Part shown: positions 7,048 through 14,643 of the stretch, piece after piece
How the letters are laid out: every line of letters begins with the position of its first letter
Position numbering within the stretch: position 1 is the stretch's first letter
DNA from: Micractinium sp. NFX-FRZ
Taxonomy: Eukaryota > Chlorophyta > Trebouxiophyceae > Chlorellales > Chlorellaceae
Assembly: GCA_029339195.1 (NCBI GenBank)
Contig: JAPTJF010000775.1
Location: 1-14,643, forward strand
DNA length: 14,643 bases
Direction of reading: 5' to 3'
Program-made: the position numbers and the translations under genes
The notes under the pieces: model-generated
What the model saw: the letters and a program-made list of their open reading frames with translations, nothing else
Told to the model about the DNA's origin: nothing
Databases searched by the model: none

Positions 7048-10000
7048 TCACTCATCGCTGTCCTGCATCCCACCACCAGCAGCAGCCTGCCCATGCCGTA
7101 GCTCCCCCTCTGCTTCGTACGCCACCCGCCTCATCTCCTCCGCCGCTGGCCCCCCGCCGTGGGTGATCGTCAGGACGCCTAGTGCTGCGTTGGCAGCCGC
7201 CAGCGCCGGAGCTGGGTGCTCTTGCAGGTGCTCCAGCTTGGCAACGCTGGCCCACAGCAGGCCCAGCTGGGGCCAGGCCTGCAGGGTTGGGGCGCAGGGG
7301 GTGGCGAGGGAGCAGAGGGAGGGCAGGGGAAGGGGTGAGAGTGGGAAATCAGCAGCGCTGGACCACAACAGGCCCGCAGCAGGCCCAGCTGGCGCCAGGC
7401 CTGCGGGGTGGGAGGAACATGGCGTAGTGAGGGAGGGGAGGGAGGGGAGGGAGGGGCCAGAGGTGTGTGGCAGAGCCGCACCGATGCTGGGGGTGCCCCA
7501 GTCCGGCCCACGGCCTGCAGGCCGGCCATGCCTGCAGGGCGAGGAGGCATGGGTGCCGTGCATTGCAGGGACCGCAGAGGGGTGGGGATGGGCTGCCGTG
7601 CAGTGGAACAGTGGGCGGCGATGCTGGTGGCGGCATCAGCGCCGGACACTGTGGGCAGAAGAGTGCAGAGTGACGGGGCAGCGTTCATGCAGCGCCGTGT
7701 GCTTGAAGGCCCCCTCCCGCCTCACACCCACTGATTTGTCAGCCCTTCCCCTGCCTTCTTGACCCTGCCACTCACCGCCTGGTAGGCGTGCTGGTACAGC
7801 GGCAGCAGCTGCCGGGCAGCTGCCAGCGCCGCATCCCACTGGCCCGCAGCAATGGAGGCACGCTGCAGGTCGGACAGCAGGCGCAGGCGCAGCACGTGGC
7901 GTGGCCCCAGGGCCAGCCCAGCCCTGCCGCCCCCGCCCAGCGCCGCCAACGCGTGCTGCAGCTGCGGCACGGCTGCTCCGGCACGCCCGCTGGCGAGCAG
8001 GCCGTCCAAAGACTGCTGCATCTGCAGCGCTGCTGCATAGCTGCGAGCCAGGGCCAGTACTGCCTCTTGCTGCTGCTCAGATGCTGACCCCCAACAGAGA
8101 ATCACTGCCCCCTGCTCCCCGCCCGCTGCTCCTGGCGAGCCTGCCGCCGCAGCTGCAAGCGCCCCAACCTGCGGCAGTTGGGAAGCAGCGGCGGCGCCAC
8201 TGCCGCCGCCGCTGCCGCTGCCACTGCTGCTGCTGCTGCTGATGGCACCGCCAGCTCCCGCTGCTGCCACATCAGCCGCTGCCTTGACCAGCGCGTCGTC
8301 TATTTCGAATGACAGCTGGCTGGCAGCGGCTGCTGCAGCTGTGGCGGTGCCCGCCTCGGGCAGGGAGCCCCACATGCCGCCCCAGCTAGCAGGGCCGCCG
8401 CCGCTGCCAGCTGGTGGCACGGACACCACTTCAGTTAGCCCAACATCTCGCTCATCATGTGGCCAGGGAGGCAGGCTGCAGCAGAACAGGCGCAGCTCGA
8501 CAGCACCGCCGCCCAGCGGCAGCACGGCTGCGGGCGGCGCCTGCGGCTGGCAGCGCAGGGCGGCCTCCTGCTGCTGACGCTGTTGCGCCTGCTGCTGCTG
8601 CTGCTGCTGCACAGGCGCCGCAGGGCCTGCTGCCTCACCTGCCCCTGCTGCTGCGCCTGCTGCTGCCCCTGCTGCCGCTGTCGGTGCTGCTGTGCCTGCC
8701 TCGCTCGCGCTTGCTGCCGACACTCCCGCCTCCAGCGGTGCCGGTGTCCCATCGATGTCGAACAGGTGGTCCCTCAGCAGGGCTGCCCGCCGCTCCCACC
8801 GAGTCGCTGCCAGCTCAGTATAGGCGGTGGTCACCTCCTCCCCAGGGGCGATGTCGCGCACCGCCCTGTGGGGCAGGCAGCAGGGAAGCAGGAAGGTGAG
8901 GCACAGACGGCAGCAAGCGCACGAGAGGGGATGTTAAGGCGGATGGAGGCAGCCATCTAGAAGCTGGCATGACACTATCGGCACCAGGCGGCACGCCTCA
9001 TCTCGCCCCCGGTCCCCGCCCCTCGTCCAGCCGTGCTGCCCTCCCATCCACCCCTTCACGGCCCTGAAGAGCCTGAGAGAGTGCACACACCGCTCGTACC
9101 GCTCCAATAGCCTTGCCGCTGCGCATCCCCCCACATGAGCCCCAGTGCCTGGGACCACGCGCCCCCACCCCCACCCCCACCACCGCACACACATGCAGCC
9201 AGGCCGCACCTGAAGAGCATGCGGCTGCCGCTGAAGGCGTGCACCGTGTTGGGGCGGCAGTCGTGGTTGACCATGGCTCCCAGAGGGAAGATGCCGACCC
9301 CCAGGGGCTGCAGCTCGGCGTCGCTGCAGGACAGAGGGCAGTACGGGGGGAGGCGGGTGGGCACAGAGAAAGCGATTTCAACCATGGGCCCCAGAGGAAG
9401 GATGCCTGCCGTCGCTAGGCGGCGGCAAGACAGCATCACAATACCGAGCGGGAGGCAAGTGTGTTGCGGTCGTGTGGGAGGGCGCGGGACGCTCAATGCT
9501 AGGTAAGAGGTGAGGTTGGAGACAGCAGGGGACGTGCCAGCCGACCTCACGACTGGCAAGGGGGCCCGCCTTAAAAGGGCTATACGGACAATGCTGACCA
9601 TCTGCCTCTGCCTGCCTGCCTGCCTGCCGACCCAGCCCCCCAGAACGGCCAAATTCAAGCACTGGCCCCTCACCTGATGGTGTGGCTGTTGGCGCCAAAC
9701 CGAGCAACGAGCTGCGCCATGTCTTTGGGCGTGAGCCCTTCGGCTGCCGCCGGCACTGCGGTTGCGAGCAGCTGGTGCGCTAGCGCTCCCATCTGGGCAA
9801 ACTGCAGCTTCTGGCTGTCCTGCAGCAGCTCCCAATGGTGCTGCAGGCTCAACAGCTCAGCCCAGCGATCGCTGCCAGCTGCGCCTGCTGCTGCTGCGCC
9901 GTCGCCGCCCGCAGACGCCCGCCAGTGCCGCAGCACGCAGCGCAGCGCCAGTCGGACCGCGGTGGGCGGCGTGTGCGGCGCGGCGGTGCGCAGCGCGGTG

Positions 10001-10448
10001 CACTCGTCGCGGTGCCCGCCGGCCACCCAGCCGCGCCGCTGGTGGTCGCGTGATGCGAAGCAGGCTAGCTTGCAGGCGGAGCATCTGCGGGTGATCAGAT
10101 GCAGCGTGGGGGGCGGCAACTCGCGAGGCGGCGGCGGCTCGGCGCAGGCTTGGGACCGTCTGCCTGTGGCGGCAGCATTGCGCGTGGGCATCAATGAATT
10201 GGCTTTTCTGCCAACAGTTTAAAGGGCACTCGAGGCCCGGAAACTGCGCACCTCAAAGACTGGTTTAGCAGCTGCAGGCAGCCGCAGCTGCAGAGGGACT
10301 GTAGTTGCTCATTGACGATCGCAAATTCATAGGGGTCGTCCTGCAGCACCACATCGCCCGCCCGGAAGCACCGGTCTGCGACCACACGCCGCCCCTTGCT
10401 GTCTGCGGGGCTGCCCGGCTCTTGCACATGCCATCCGGTACTGGTCAT
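7048..10448 (-). CDS. SMYD-type MYND-SET domain protein (probable lysine methyltransferase), 5 exons, 680 aa
   Basis: Exons on the minus strand: 10448-10252, 10084-9674, 9323-9210, 8865-7776, 7278-7048. Phases fit at every junction and total 680 codons plus stop. The N-terminal half of SET (GRRVVADRCFRAGDVVL) is followed by an inserted MYND finger: Cys 53/55/57, 67, 70, 74, His 80, 90 and Cys 94. This finger is somewhat divergent, since His replaces a usual Cys. The SET core follows: ISDAELQPLGVGIFP, NHDCRPN (222-228, the NHxCxPN motif) and GEEVTTAY (249-256). A long Ala/Gly/Ser/Gln insert (about 285-500) separates SET from a helical C-terminal domain (LEHLQ...LGVLTITHGG) typical of SMYD3/ASHR1-like proteins. 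The usual post-SET CxCxxC is not seen: the sequence runs LLRDHLFDIDGTPAP. By family it uses S-adenosylmethionine to methylate lysines. The substrate is unknown. Confidence 0.9.
7365..7410 (-). repeat. Decayed copy of SMYD exon 5 head in intron 4
   Basis: The exon 5 start, CCCTGCAG then GCCTGGCCCCAGCTGGGC, recurs 122 bases upstream on the minus strand as CCCGCAG then GCCTGGCGCCAGCTGGGC, encoding AWRQLGLLRA versus AWPQLGLLWA. The copy keeps its acceptor and phase, but its frame then drifts away from the real exon. Confidence 0.85.
7497..7545 (-). repeat. Possible third, more eroded copy of SMYD exon 5 head
   Basis: CGCCCTGCAG then GCATGGCC...GGCCTGCAGGCCGTGGGCC on the minus strand lies about 131 bases upstream of the first copy. 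It keeps the acceptor and some exon words but has indels. The near-regular spacing supports common origin, though weakly. Confidence 0.5.
9375..9440 (-). repeat. Decayed copy of SMYD exon 3 head in intron 2
   Basis: The exon 3 start (CTGTCCTGCAG, CGACGCC..., ATCTTCCCTCTGGGAGCCATGGT) recurs 111 bases upstream on the minus strand as CTGTCTTGCCG..., CTAG, CGACGG..., ATCCTTCCTCTGGGGCCCATGGTTG. Peptides compare as GILPLGPMV versus GIFPLGAMV. The copy lacks the catalytic NHxC codons. Confidence 0.8.
9602..9628. repeat. CTGC/CCTG simple repeat in intron 2 of the SMYD-like gene
   Basis: Tandem CTGC units, interrupted once, close to the exon 2 donor. Confidence 0.7.
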
Positions 10449-10843
10449 TGAAATGAAGCGTATGCAATGTGCAGGTTGCGGCAGCGCTCAGATTGACTGC
10501 CGCCGCCGCCGCCGCTGTGCCGCTGCGCCGCTGCCTACGCCGCCGCATCCGCGGCCGCCGCATCCGCGACCTGACCGCCCTTATATCCCAGCATGAAGCA
10601 GCATGAAGCAGCCCAGCAAAATTCCAGACATTCAACTCCAGAGTAGCAGAGAGATTCATGTCGTGATTGCAAGCTGCAGTGGTGGCAGAGGGGAGGTGGG
10701 CCGTGTTTGGCGGGTGCTGGGCAGCTTGGTGACTTGCCGACTCCGCTGCTCCTGATGCCCGCGTCGCCCGGCCCCTGCCACCTTGTCTTGTACTTCTCGT
10801 GCAACCAATCGCGTCCAGTATCATCACAGCCGCAACCATCACC
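10449..10843. promoter_or_regulatory. Divergent promoter region between the SMYD-like gene and the unknown gene
   Basis: The two genes start 395 bases apart, head to head. A minus-strand GATATAAG (10580-10587 area) about 135 bases before the SMYD-like ATG is a TATA-like candidate. GCC/CCG-rich repeats lie at about 10498-10568, including a doubled GCCGCATCCGCG word. A doubled AGCATGAAGC lies near 10590-10606. No gene is seen here. A shared bidirectional promoter is inference from layout. Confidence 0.45.
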
Positions 10844-11916
10844 ATGCTCCAGCCTGCCAAGGTGCTGCGCGCACCACTGCACAGCCTGTGGGCGCTCTGC
10901 CTGGCGGCCTTCTCCTGGGCCTGGCAGCTGCTGGCTTCCTATGAGCGCGTGGTGGGCTCCCTGGCGGGCGCAGCAGCCGGCGTTTTCGAGGGGCTGGCCA
11001 CGGCAGTGGCCCACGAGACGCCGCGGTTACTCCACGGCGACGGCGGCAGCGATGACGAGGCGGTGATGCCGACGCCAGCGCCCGCCAAGAAAGCCACCGC
11101 TGCCAAGCTGCCCACACCAGATCCCATTCCGGTGATCGCGGTTGGCCCGGGCCAGGCTTTGGAGCCACTGCCAGAGAAGGAGCTCTTTTCGGAGCCGTCT
11201 GCCAAGCTGGCACCTGCCCCAGCGGTGCCTGCCATGCCCGCTGCGCCAGTGCCTCAGCTGGCGACTCACCCTGCCCCTCGCACCCAGGTTCGCTTGGGGA
11301 TTGGTGCTAGCGTGCAGCTTTGTGCAGAGTGCATGACAGAGCCCTTCAGATACCCACCTGTCGTGCTTGGCTGAGCTTAAGATCAGCCCACACTGCTGGC
11401 CACTCACGCTGGGTACTTCTTGCCCCCCTGCCCGCCCCGCCCTGCCCGCCTGCCCACCTTCAGAGGCCTGCAGCAGTTGCCAGGCCCACCACCCCCGAGC
11501 GCCCTGCCCCGGCACCTGTCAAGGTTGTGGCCGCTCACCACGAGCATGTCTCCGCTGCCCCAGTCGCCCTTCCCTCCCCGGTGGCGGCCGCCAGCCAGCT
11601 CAGCCCCGCCGGCGCCACGGCCGTGGTGGCGGCCGCACTGCCGCCCTCCTCAACCTCCTCAGCCAGCGAGGTGGGTGGTGGGCAGCCCGAGTTGCTTGGC
11701 TGCAGTTGGTTGCATCCTGACAGTCAGCTCTAGAGGCAGCATGATCCGCCCCGGTCAGTTGCCTGCGCTCACCTTAGCTCACTTTCCTCCCACCTCCCTT
11801 GTCCTCCCAACTCCCTTGGAGTGCAGCCCGCGATGGAGCAGAAGAAGAAGAAGAGGCACAGGGGCGGCCCCCTGCGCAAGGCCTTCAAAGGGGCCAAGCG
11901 CGTCCTGGGACTGTGA
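10844..11916 (+). CDS. Protein of unknown function, 3 exons, 246 aa
   Basis: Exons 10844-11287, 11464-11670 and 11827-11916 are all joined in phase 0. The ATG at 10844 has a good CATCACC context; an upstream in-frame ATG at 10799 would add 15 residues. Residues 12-31 (PLHSLWALCLAAFSWAW...) are hydrophobic and aromatic and could be a membrane segment or amphipathic helix. An acidic patch (GDGGSDDEA) follows, then a long Pro/Ala/Val-rich, probably disordered middle. The C-terminus is strongly basic (EQKKKKRHRGG, LRKAFKGAKRVLGL), suggesting nucleic-acid or membrane binding, or a nuclear signal. I recognise no family. The intron 1 donor (CAG|GTTCGC) is weak; if that intron is retained, translation stops near 11374. 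The exon structure is supported by phase and composition only. Confidence 0.65.
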
Positions 11917-12536
11917 GGAGGGGAGCAGCCGGGGGCGCCGCCACGCCTGACGCCCTTGCCCGCCTCTTCTAGACATTGTAGCACCCAGCCGAGGCGAGCG
12001 GACAGCAGCCAGCGCTAGCACTTGGAAGGCAGGCGGTGTGACACAAACGTCATACCCTGTCCACCCTTCCGCCATTCCACATACGCGTCAGCTATCGTCG
12101 TCACCTCATGCAGGACTGCTCTTGAGATCAGTCCCCCGTTTTATGCCCCGGCAACGCCGGTCCCATCCTGCCAGCGAACCGTAGCGGCTCCCAGCGATCC
12201 TAGCGTCACTGTTTCACCCTTTCTTACTCTAGGAACTATTTTGGTAAGCCATCGACGGATGATATGTGATTCTGATTGAAGCAGGGGCATGCAGTAGGGC
12301 GGAGGGTGCGCTTCACAGAGGCTGCCTGCAGCGACCATCCGCCGCATCGCCAGCTGGCGGCAAGGGGGAGCTGGCAAAGCCCTCTCAAGGCCAAACATCC
12401 ATGATCCCCGTGATCCACAGACTTTGGATCACGATCGCTTGCACCAAGACGCGCTCCCGACACACAGAAGACTCGTTCCCCCTTCCGCACACGCGCCTCG
12501 CCTTGTGGTCCGCCAACCCGCGCCCCGCCGGCAGCT
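11917..12536. other. Intergenic region before the acyl-activating enzyme gene
   Basis: No coding stretch with recognisable features on either strand. It should contain the 3' UTR of the unknown gene and the promoter and leader of the next gene. No TGTAA signal was found after the unknown gene. A short hairpin lies near its right end. Confidence 0.55.
12409..12433. promoter_or_regulatory. 8-base inverted repeat (hairpin) upstream of the AAE3-like start
   Basis: CGTGATCC and GGATCACG are perfect inverted repeats around a 9-base loop, about 104 bases before the ATG. It could be a palindromic protein site or a leader hairpin, but chance is quite possible. Confidence 0.4.
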
Positions 12537-14270
12537 ATGGCCGCGCCCTCGACCTTGAACGGCTGCCTGGCCGGGCGGCCTGGCGACAGCGTCGCCCTGC
12601 TGGGCGGCAGCAGCGGCCCGACCTTCAGCACCTCCCACCTCCGCCGCCTCACCGCCCAGTTTGCAGCTTCACTGCGCGCCAGCGGCATCCAGCCAGGTGA
12701 CGTGGTCACCATCGCAGAGCCCAACACGGTGAGTTCGGGTAGCATGGGGCAGTAAGAGATGTGGGACCTTCCTGGTTTGGGGCCATCCAGGCTGGCTTCC
12801 ACAGGAGCCGCCCCGGCGCAGTGCGTACCGTACCGCCCGCCAGCAGAGGCGTGGCCGCCCTCCTGGACCCTCTTCCATAGCTCACTTGAACCAGCAGAGG
12901 CGGGCCCATCCCCTGGACCTTCTTCCATAGCTCCCTTGACTGCTCCGAACTCAGAAGACCCTTACCTCCTGCCAGTGTGTTCATTTCGTGCACTGCGCGG
13001 CCGCCTCGGGCGGCACTGGAAGCTCACCACACACGCTCCCCTCTCTCTGCTGCCCCGCCCGCTCTGCAACCGGCTTTGCCACCGCCATCGTGGCACCAGT
13101 TGCCGACTGGCGTTAAGCTTTCTGGGGGTCAGGCCACCCTGGCGCCCACATCACGTGGCCCATCAAACTCTGCAAGTAGTTTTGACCTGTTCCACACGTC
13201 CACCTCCCTCTGGCCCCTCAGGTGGAGTATGTCGTCGCCTTCCTGGGCGCCACCCTGGCGCGCGCCGTGGCGGCGCCCCTCAACCAAAACTACCGCCAAG
13301 AGGAGTTCCGTTTCTACATGGAGGACGCCAGGAGCAAGCTGCTGGTGGTGGGCTCCTCTGGGAATGCGGCGGCAGAGGCTGCGGCCAAAGAGTCCAACCT
13401 CGCGTGCCTGGGCGTCACCGTGCGCCCCGCTGGGGGCACGGCTCCCGCTCTGGAGCTGCAGTCCCGCAGCACCGGGTGGGAGGCGAAGCAGGCGGGGGAG
13501 GAGGTGGGGGAGGGGGCGGCGGACCCGCCGCAGCCCTCGGACGTCGCCCTGTTTTTGCACACCAGCGGCACGACGTCGCGCCCAAAGGGCGTGCCGCTGA
13601 CGCACGCCAACCTGGCGGCCTCCGTCCAGAACATCATCCAGGTGAGCAGCTGGTTTGCAATTGGAAGGGGAAGTTGGACTCACCCTGGGGTGTTGATGTA
13701 AACAGTGTGGTGCTGCCCCCCCACTCTCCCACTCCCACACCGTTCATCTCATTCCTCTGCCTCTGCCAACCTCATCCCCTCACCTCTCCCACCTCTCCTG
13801 TCCCCCGCCCCACACAGACCTACGAGTTCACCCCCGCCGACCGCTCCCTGCTCGTCATGCCCCTGTGAGCCGCGCATGTTGTAGTGCCGTGGGGCAGGGT
13901 GTGGTGCTGTCGCGGGGCAGGCTGCGCTGCTGTGGGGCACAGGTTGTAGTGCTGCAGCGCCTCCAGTGCAGCCCTCCCACAGCGGGCTAGCGCCGCTGAC
14001 CACCAGTTCTCACTTCCCAACGCTTGCCCTGACTACATATGGGGCACCATACACGCACATCCTCCCCTGGCGTCACTCTGCGGCCCACATATCTGTGCAA
14101 CCCCTTGCCCCCTTCTGGTCCGCCGCGCAGCTTCCACGTGCACGGCCTCATGGCCGGCCTGCTGTCCCCGCTGGCCGCTGGCGCCGCCGTCATCCTGCCC
14201 GCCGCTGGCCGCTTCGCTGCCTCCACCTTTTGGGCTGACGCCGTGGAGCATGGGGCCACCTTCTACACGG
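12537..14270 (+). CDS. AAE3: AAE3-like acyl-activating enzyme (oxalate-CoA ligase type), N-terminal half, gene runs off window
   Basis: Visible exons are 12537-12728, 13222-13641, 13818-13864 and 14131-14270. Phases 0, 0, 2 and 1 fit, giving about 266 residues; the family is usually a little over 500. AMP-dependent synthetase/ligase (ANL) signs: IQPGDVV...PNTVEYVVAFL, AAPLNQNYRQEEFRFY, the phosphate-binding A3 motif HTSGTTSRPKGVPLTH (178-186 core), FHVHGLMAGLLSPL, and GATFYT, where plant AAE3 continues with AVPTIHQ. The final G of exon 4 would start that Ala codon. The wording is closest to plant AAE3 and yeast Pcs60, which activate oxalate with ATP and CoA; another small carboxylate is possible. 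The missing 3' part would carry the C-terminal lid and any peroxisomal signal. An acidic, Gln/Glu-rich stretch (about 144-168) is looser than in plants. Confidence 0.9.
12840..12940. repeat. Two tandem copies of a 50-51-base unit in intron 1 of the AAE3-like gene
   Basis: CCAGCAGAGGC...CTCTTCCATAGCTCACTTGAA is followed directly by CCAGCAGAGGC...TTCTTCCATAGCTCCCTTGAC. The unit is intronic and shows no similarity to the flanking exon edges. Confidence 0.85.
13877..13957. repeat. Degenerate 21-23-base repeats in intron 3 of the AAE3-like gene
   Basis: Three to four imperfect units around TGT(A/G)GTGCTG...GGGGCAGG directly after the exon 3 donor. Confidence 0.6.
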
Positions 14271-14299
14271 GTGGGTTGCTGCGTTGTGACTGCGGTTAG

Positions 14300-14455
14300 T
14301 TCTAGGGGGTGTTGGGCGGAGGCAGCAAAGCATGGGGCCGTCTTCTCCACGGGTGGGTTGCTGCATTGTGACTGTAATCCAAAAAATTGGGGTTGGTTTT
14401 GCGCAGAGGCAGCAAAGTTTGGGGCCACCCTCTACACGGGTGAGAGTTGCGATTC
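14300..14455 (+). repeat. Two tandem copies of exon 4 tail in intron 4 of the AAE3-like gene
   Basis: The end of exon 4 (GCATGGGGCCACC, TTCTACACGG, then GTGGGTTGCTGCGTTGTGAC) recurs 82 bases later (GCATGGGGCCGTC, TTCTCCACGG, GTGGGTTGCTGCATTGTGAC). It recurs again after 87 bases (GTTTGGGGCCACC, CTCTACACGG, GTGAGAGTTGC). Both keep donors. The second also has an acceptor (CAG ending 14406), making a 33-base, frame-preserving exon-like unit that encodes EAAKFGATLYT. Confidence 0.9.
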
Positions 14456-14565
14456 ACTGCGTGACCTCACATTCGGAGTAGGGTGGTGACATTGGCGGCC
14501 GCCTTGCAGCCTCCGCCTTGCAACTACACTATGCGACACGCAGTGTCTCACACAGCCACCCTCCT

Positions 14566-14567
<2 letters not shown>

Positions 14568-14635
<68 letters not shown>

Positions 14636-14643
14636 CCCCCCCC
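14568..14643. other. Long C homopolymer at window end
   Basis: Sixty-seven uninterrupted C residues (14568-14634), one G, then eight C. Such a run at the edge, inside an incomplete gene, suggests an assembly or sequencing end artefact or an unresolved low-complexity gap. A real C tract cannot be excluded. Confidence 0.8.

Noticed and set aside
7722..8960. Long plus-strand open frames opposite the SMYD-like exon 4 (Pro/Arg/Cys-rich)
   Set aside because: They are antisense shadows of the GC-rich Ala/Gln-coding exon, with no family features or splice logic.
11288..11463. Search for exon-edge copies in the unknown gene's introns
   Set aside because: No convincing similarity to the adjoining exon ends was found, so this gene is not included in the pattern.
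1..14643. tRNA, rRNA or bacterial-type operon elements
   Set aside because: No cloverleaf or rRNA sequence was recognised, and the split genes indicate a eukaryotic nuclear locus.

Overview
This window looks like nuclear DNA of a GC-rich green alga. A Chlorella-like (trebouxiophyte) source is my best guess, but this is inference from gene style only. Four protein-coding genes are broken by short spliceosomal introns, nearly all GTGAG/GTGGG-type donors and pyrimidine-rich CAG acceptors. Proteins contain Ala-, Gln- and Gly-rich low-complexity inserts. The best-matched families are plant/algal types, and a TGTAA poly(A)-like signal lies downstream of at least one gene.

Layout. 1-743: no recognisable gene (upstream region). 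744 to about 6788, plus strand: a 12-exon (or more) gene for a type II membrane glycosyltransferase of the nucleotide-diphospho-sugar transferase / GT77 class (XEG113/RRA-like). About 6789-7047: short convergent intergenic stretch with a CAGTG repeat. 7048-10448, minus strand: a 5-exon SMYD-type MYND-SET protein of 680 residues, whose exon phases all fit. 10449-10843: divergent promoter region. 10844-11916, plus strand: a 3-exon gene for a 246-residue protein of unknown function. 11917-12536: intergenic. 12537 to the window end, plus strand: the first four exons of an acyl-activating enzyme very like plant AAE3 (oxalate-CoA ligase; yeast Pcs60 relatives). Its remainder lies beyond a 67-base C run that probably marks a contig or assembly edge.

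The genes do not form a pathway: cell-wall or secretory glycosylation, protein methylation, an unknown and an acyl-CoA ligase simply sit side by side, as is normal for a nuclear genome.

The most unusual thing is a structural pattern. In three of the four genes, the edge of an exon (its head with the 3' splice site, or its tail with the 5' splice site) is present again, one or two more times, as a diverged tandem copy inside the adjoining intron. Copies lie 72 to about 130 bases apart. I count eight loci and eleven copies; one set is a triplicate at exactly 85-base spacing. Some copies have lost their splice site or gained a stop. Others keep functional-looking sites in the right phase and could be alternative exons or splice sites. 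This suggests that local tandem duplication across splice junctions is a major way introns grow, and perhaps arise, in this genome. A GC-AG intron and two sets of in-frame alternative splice sites add to the splicing interest.
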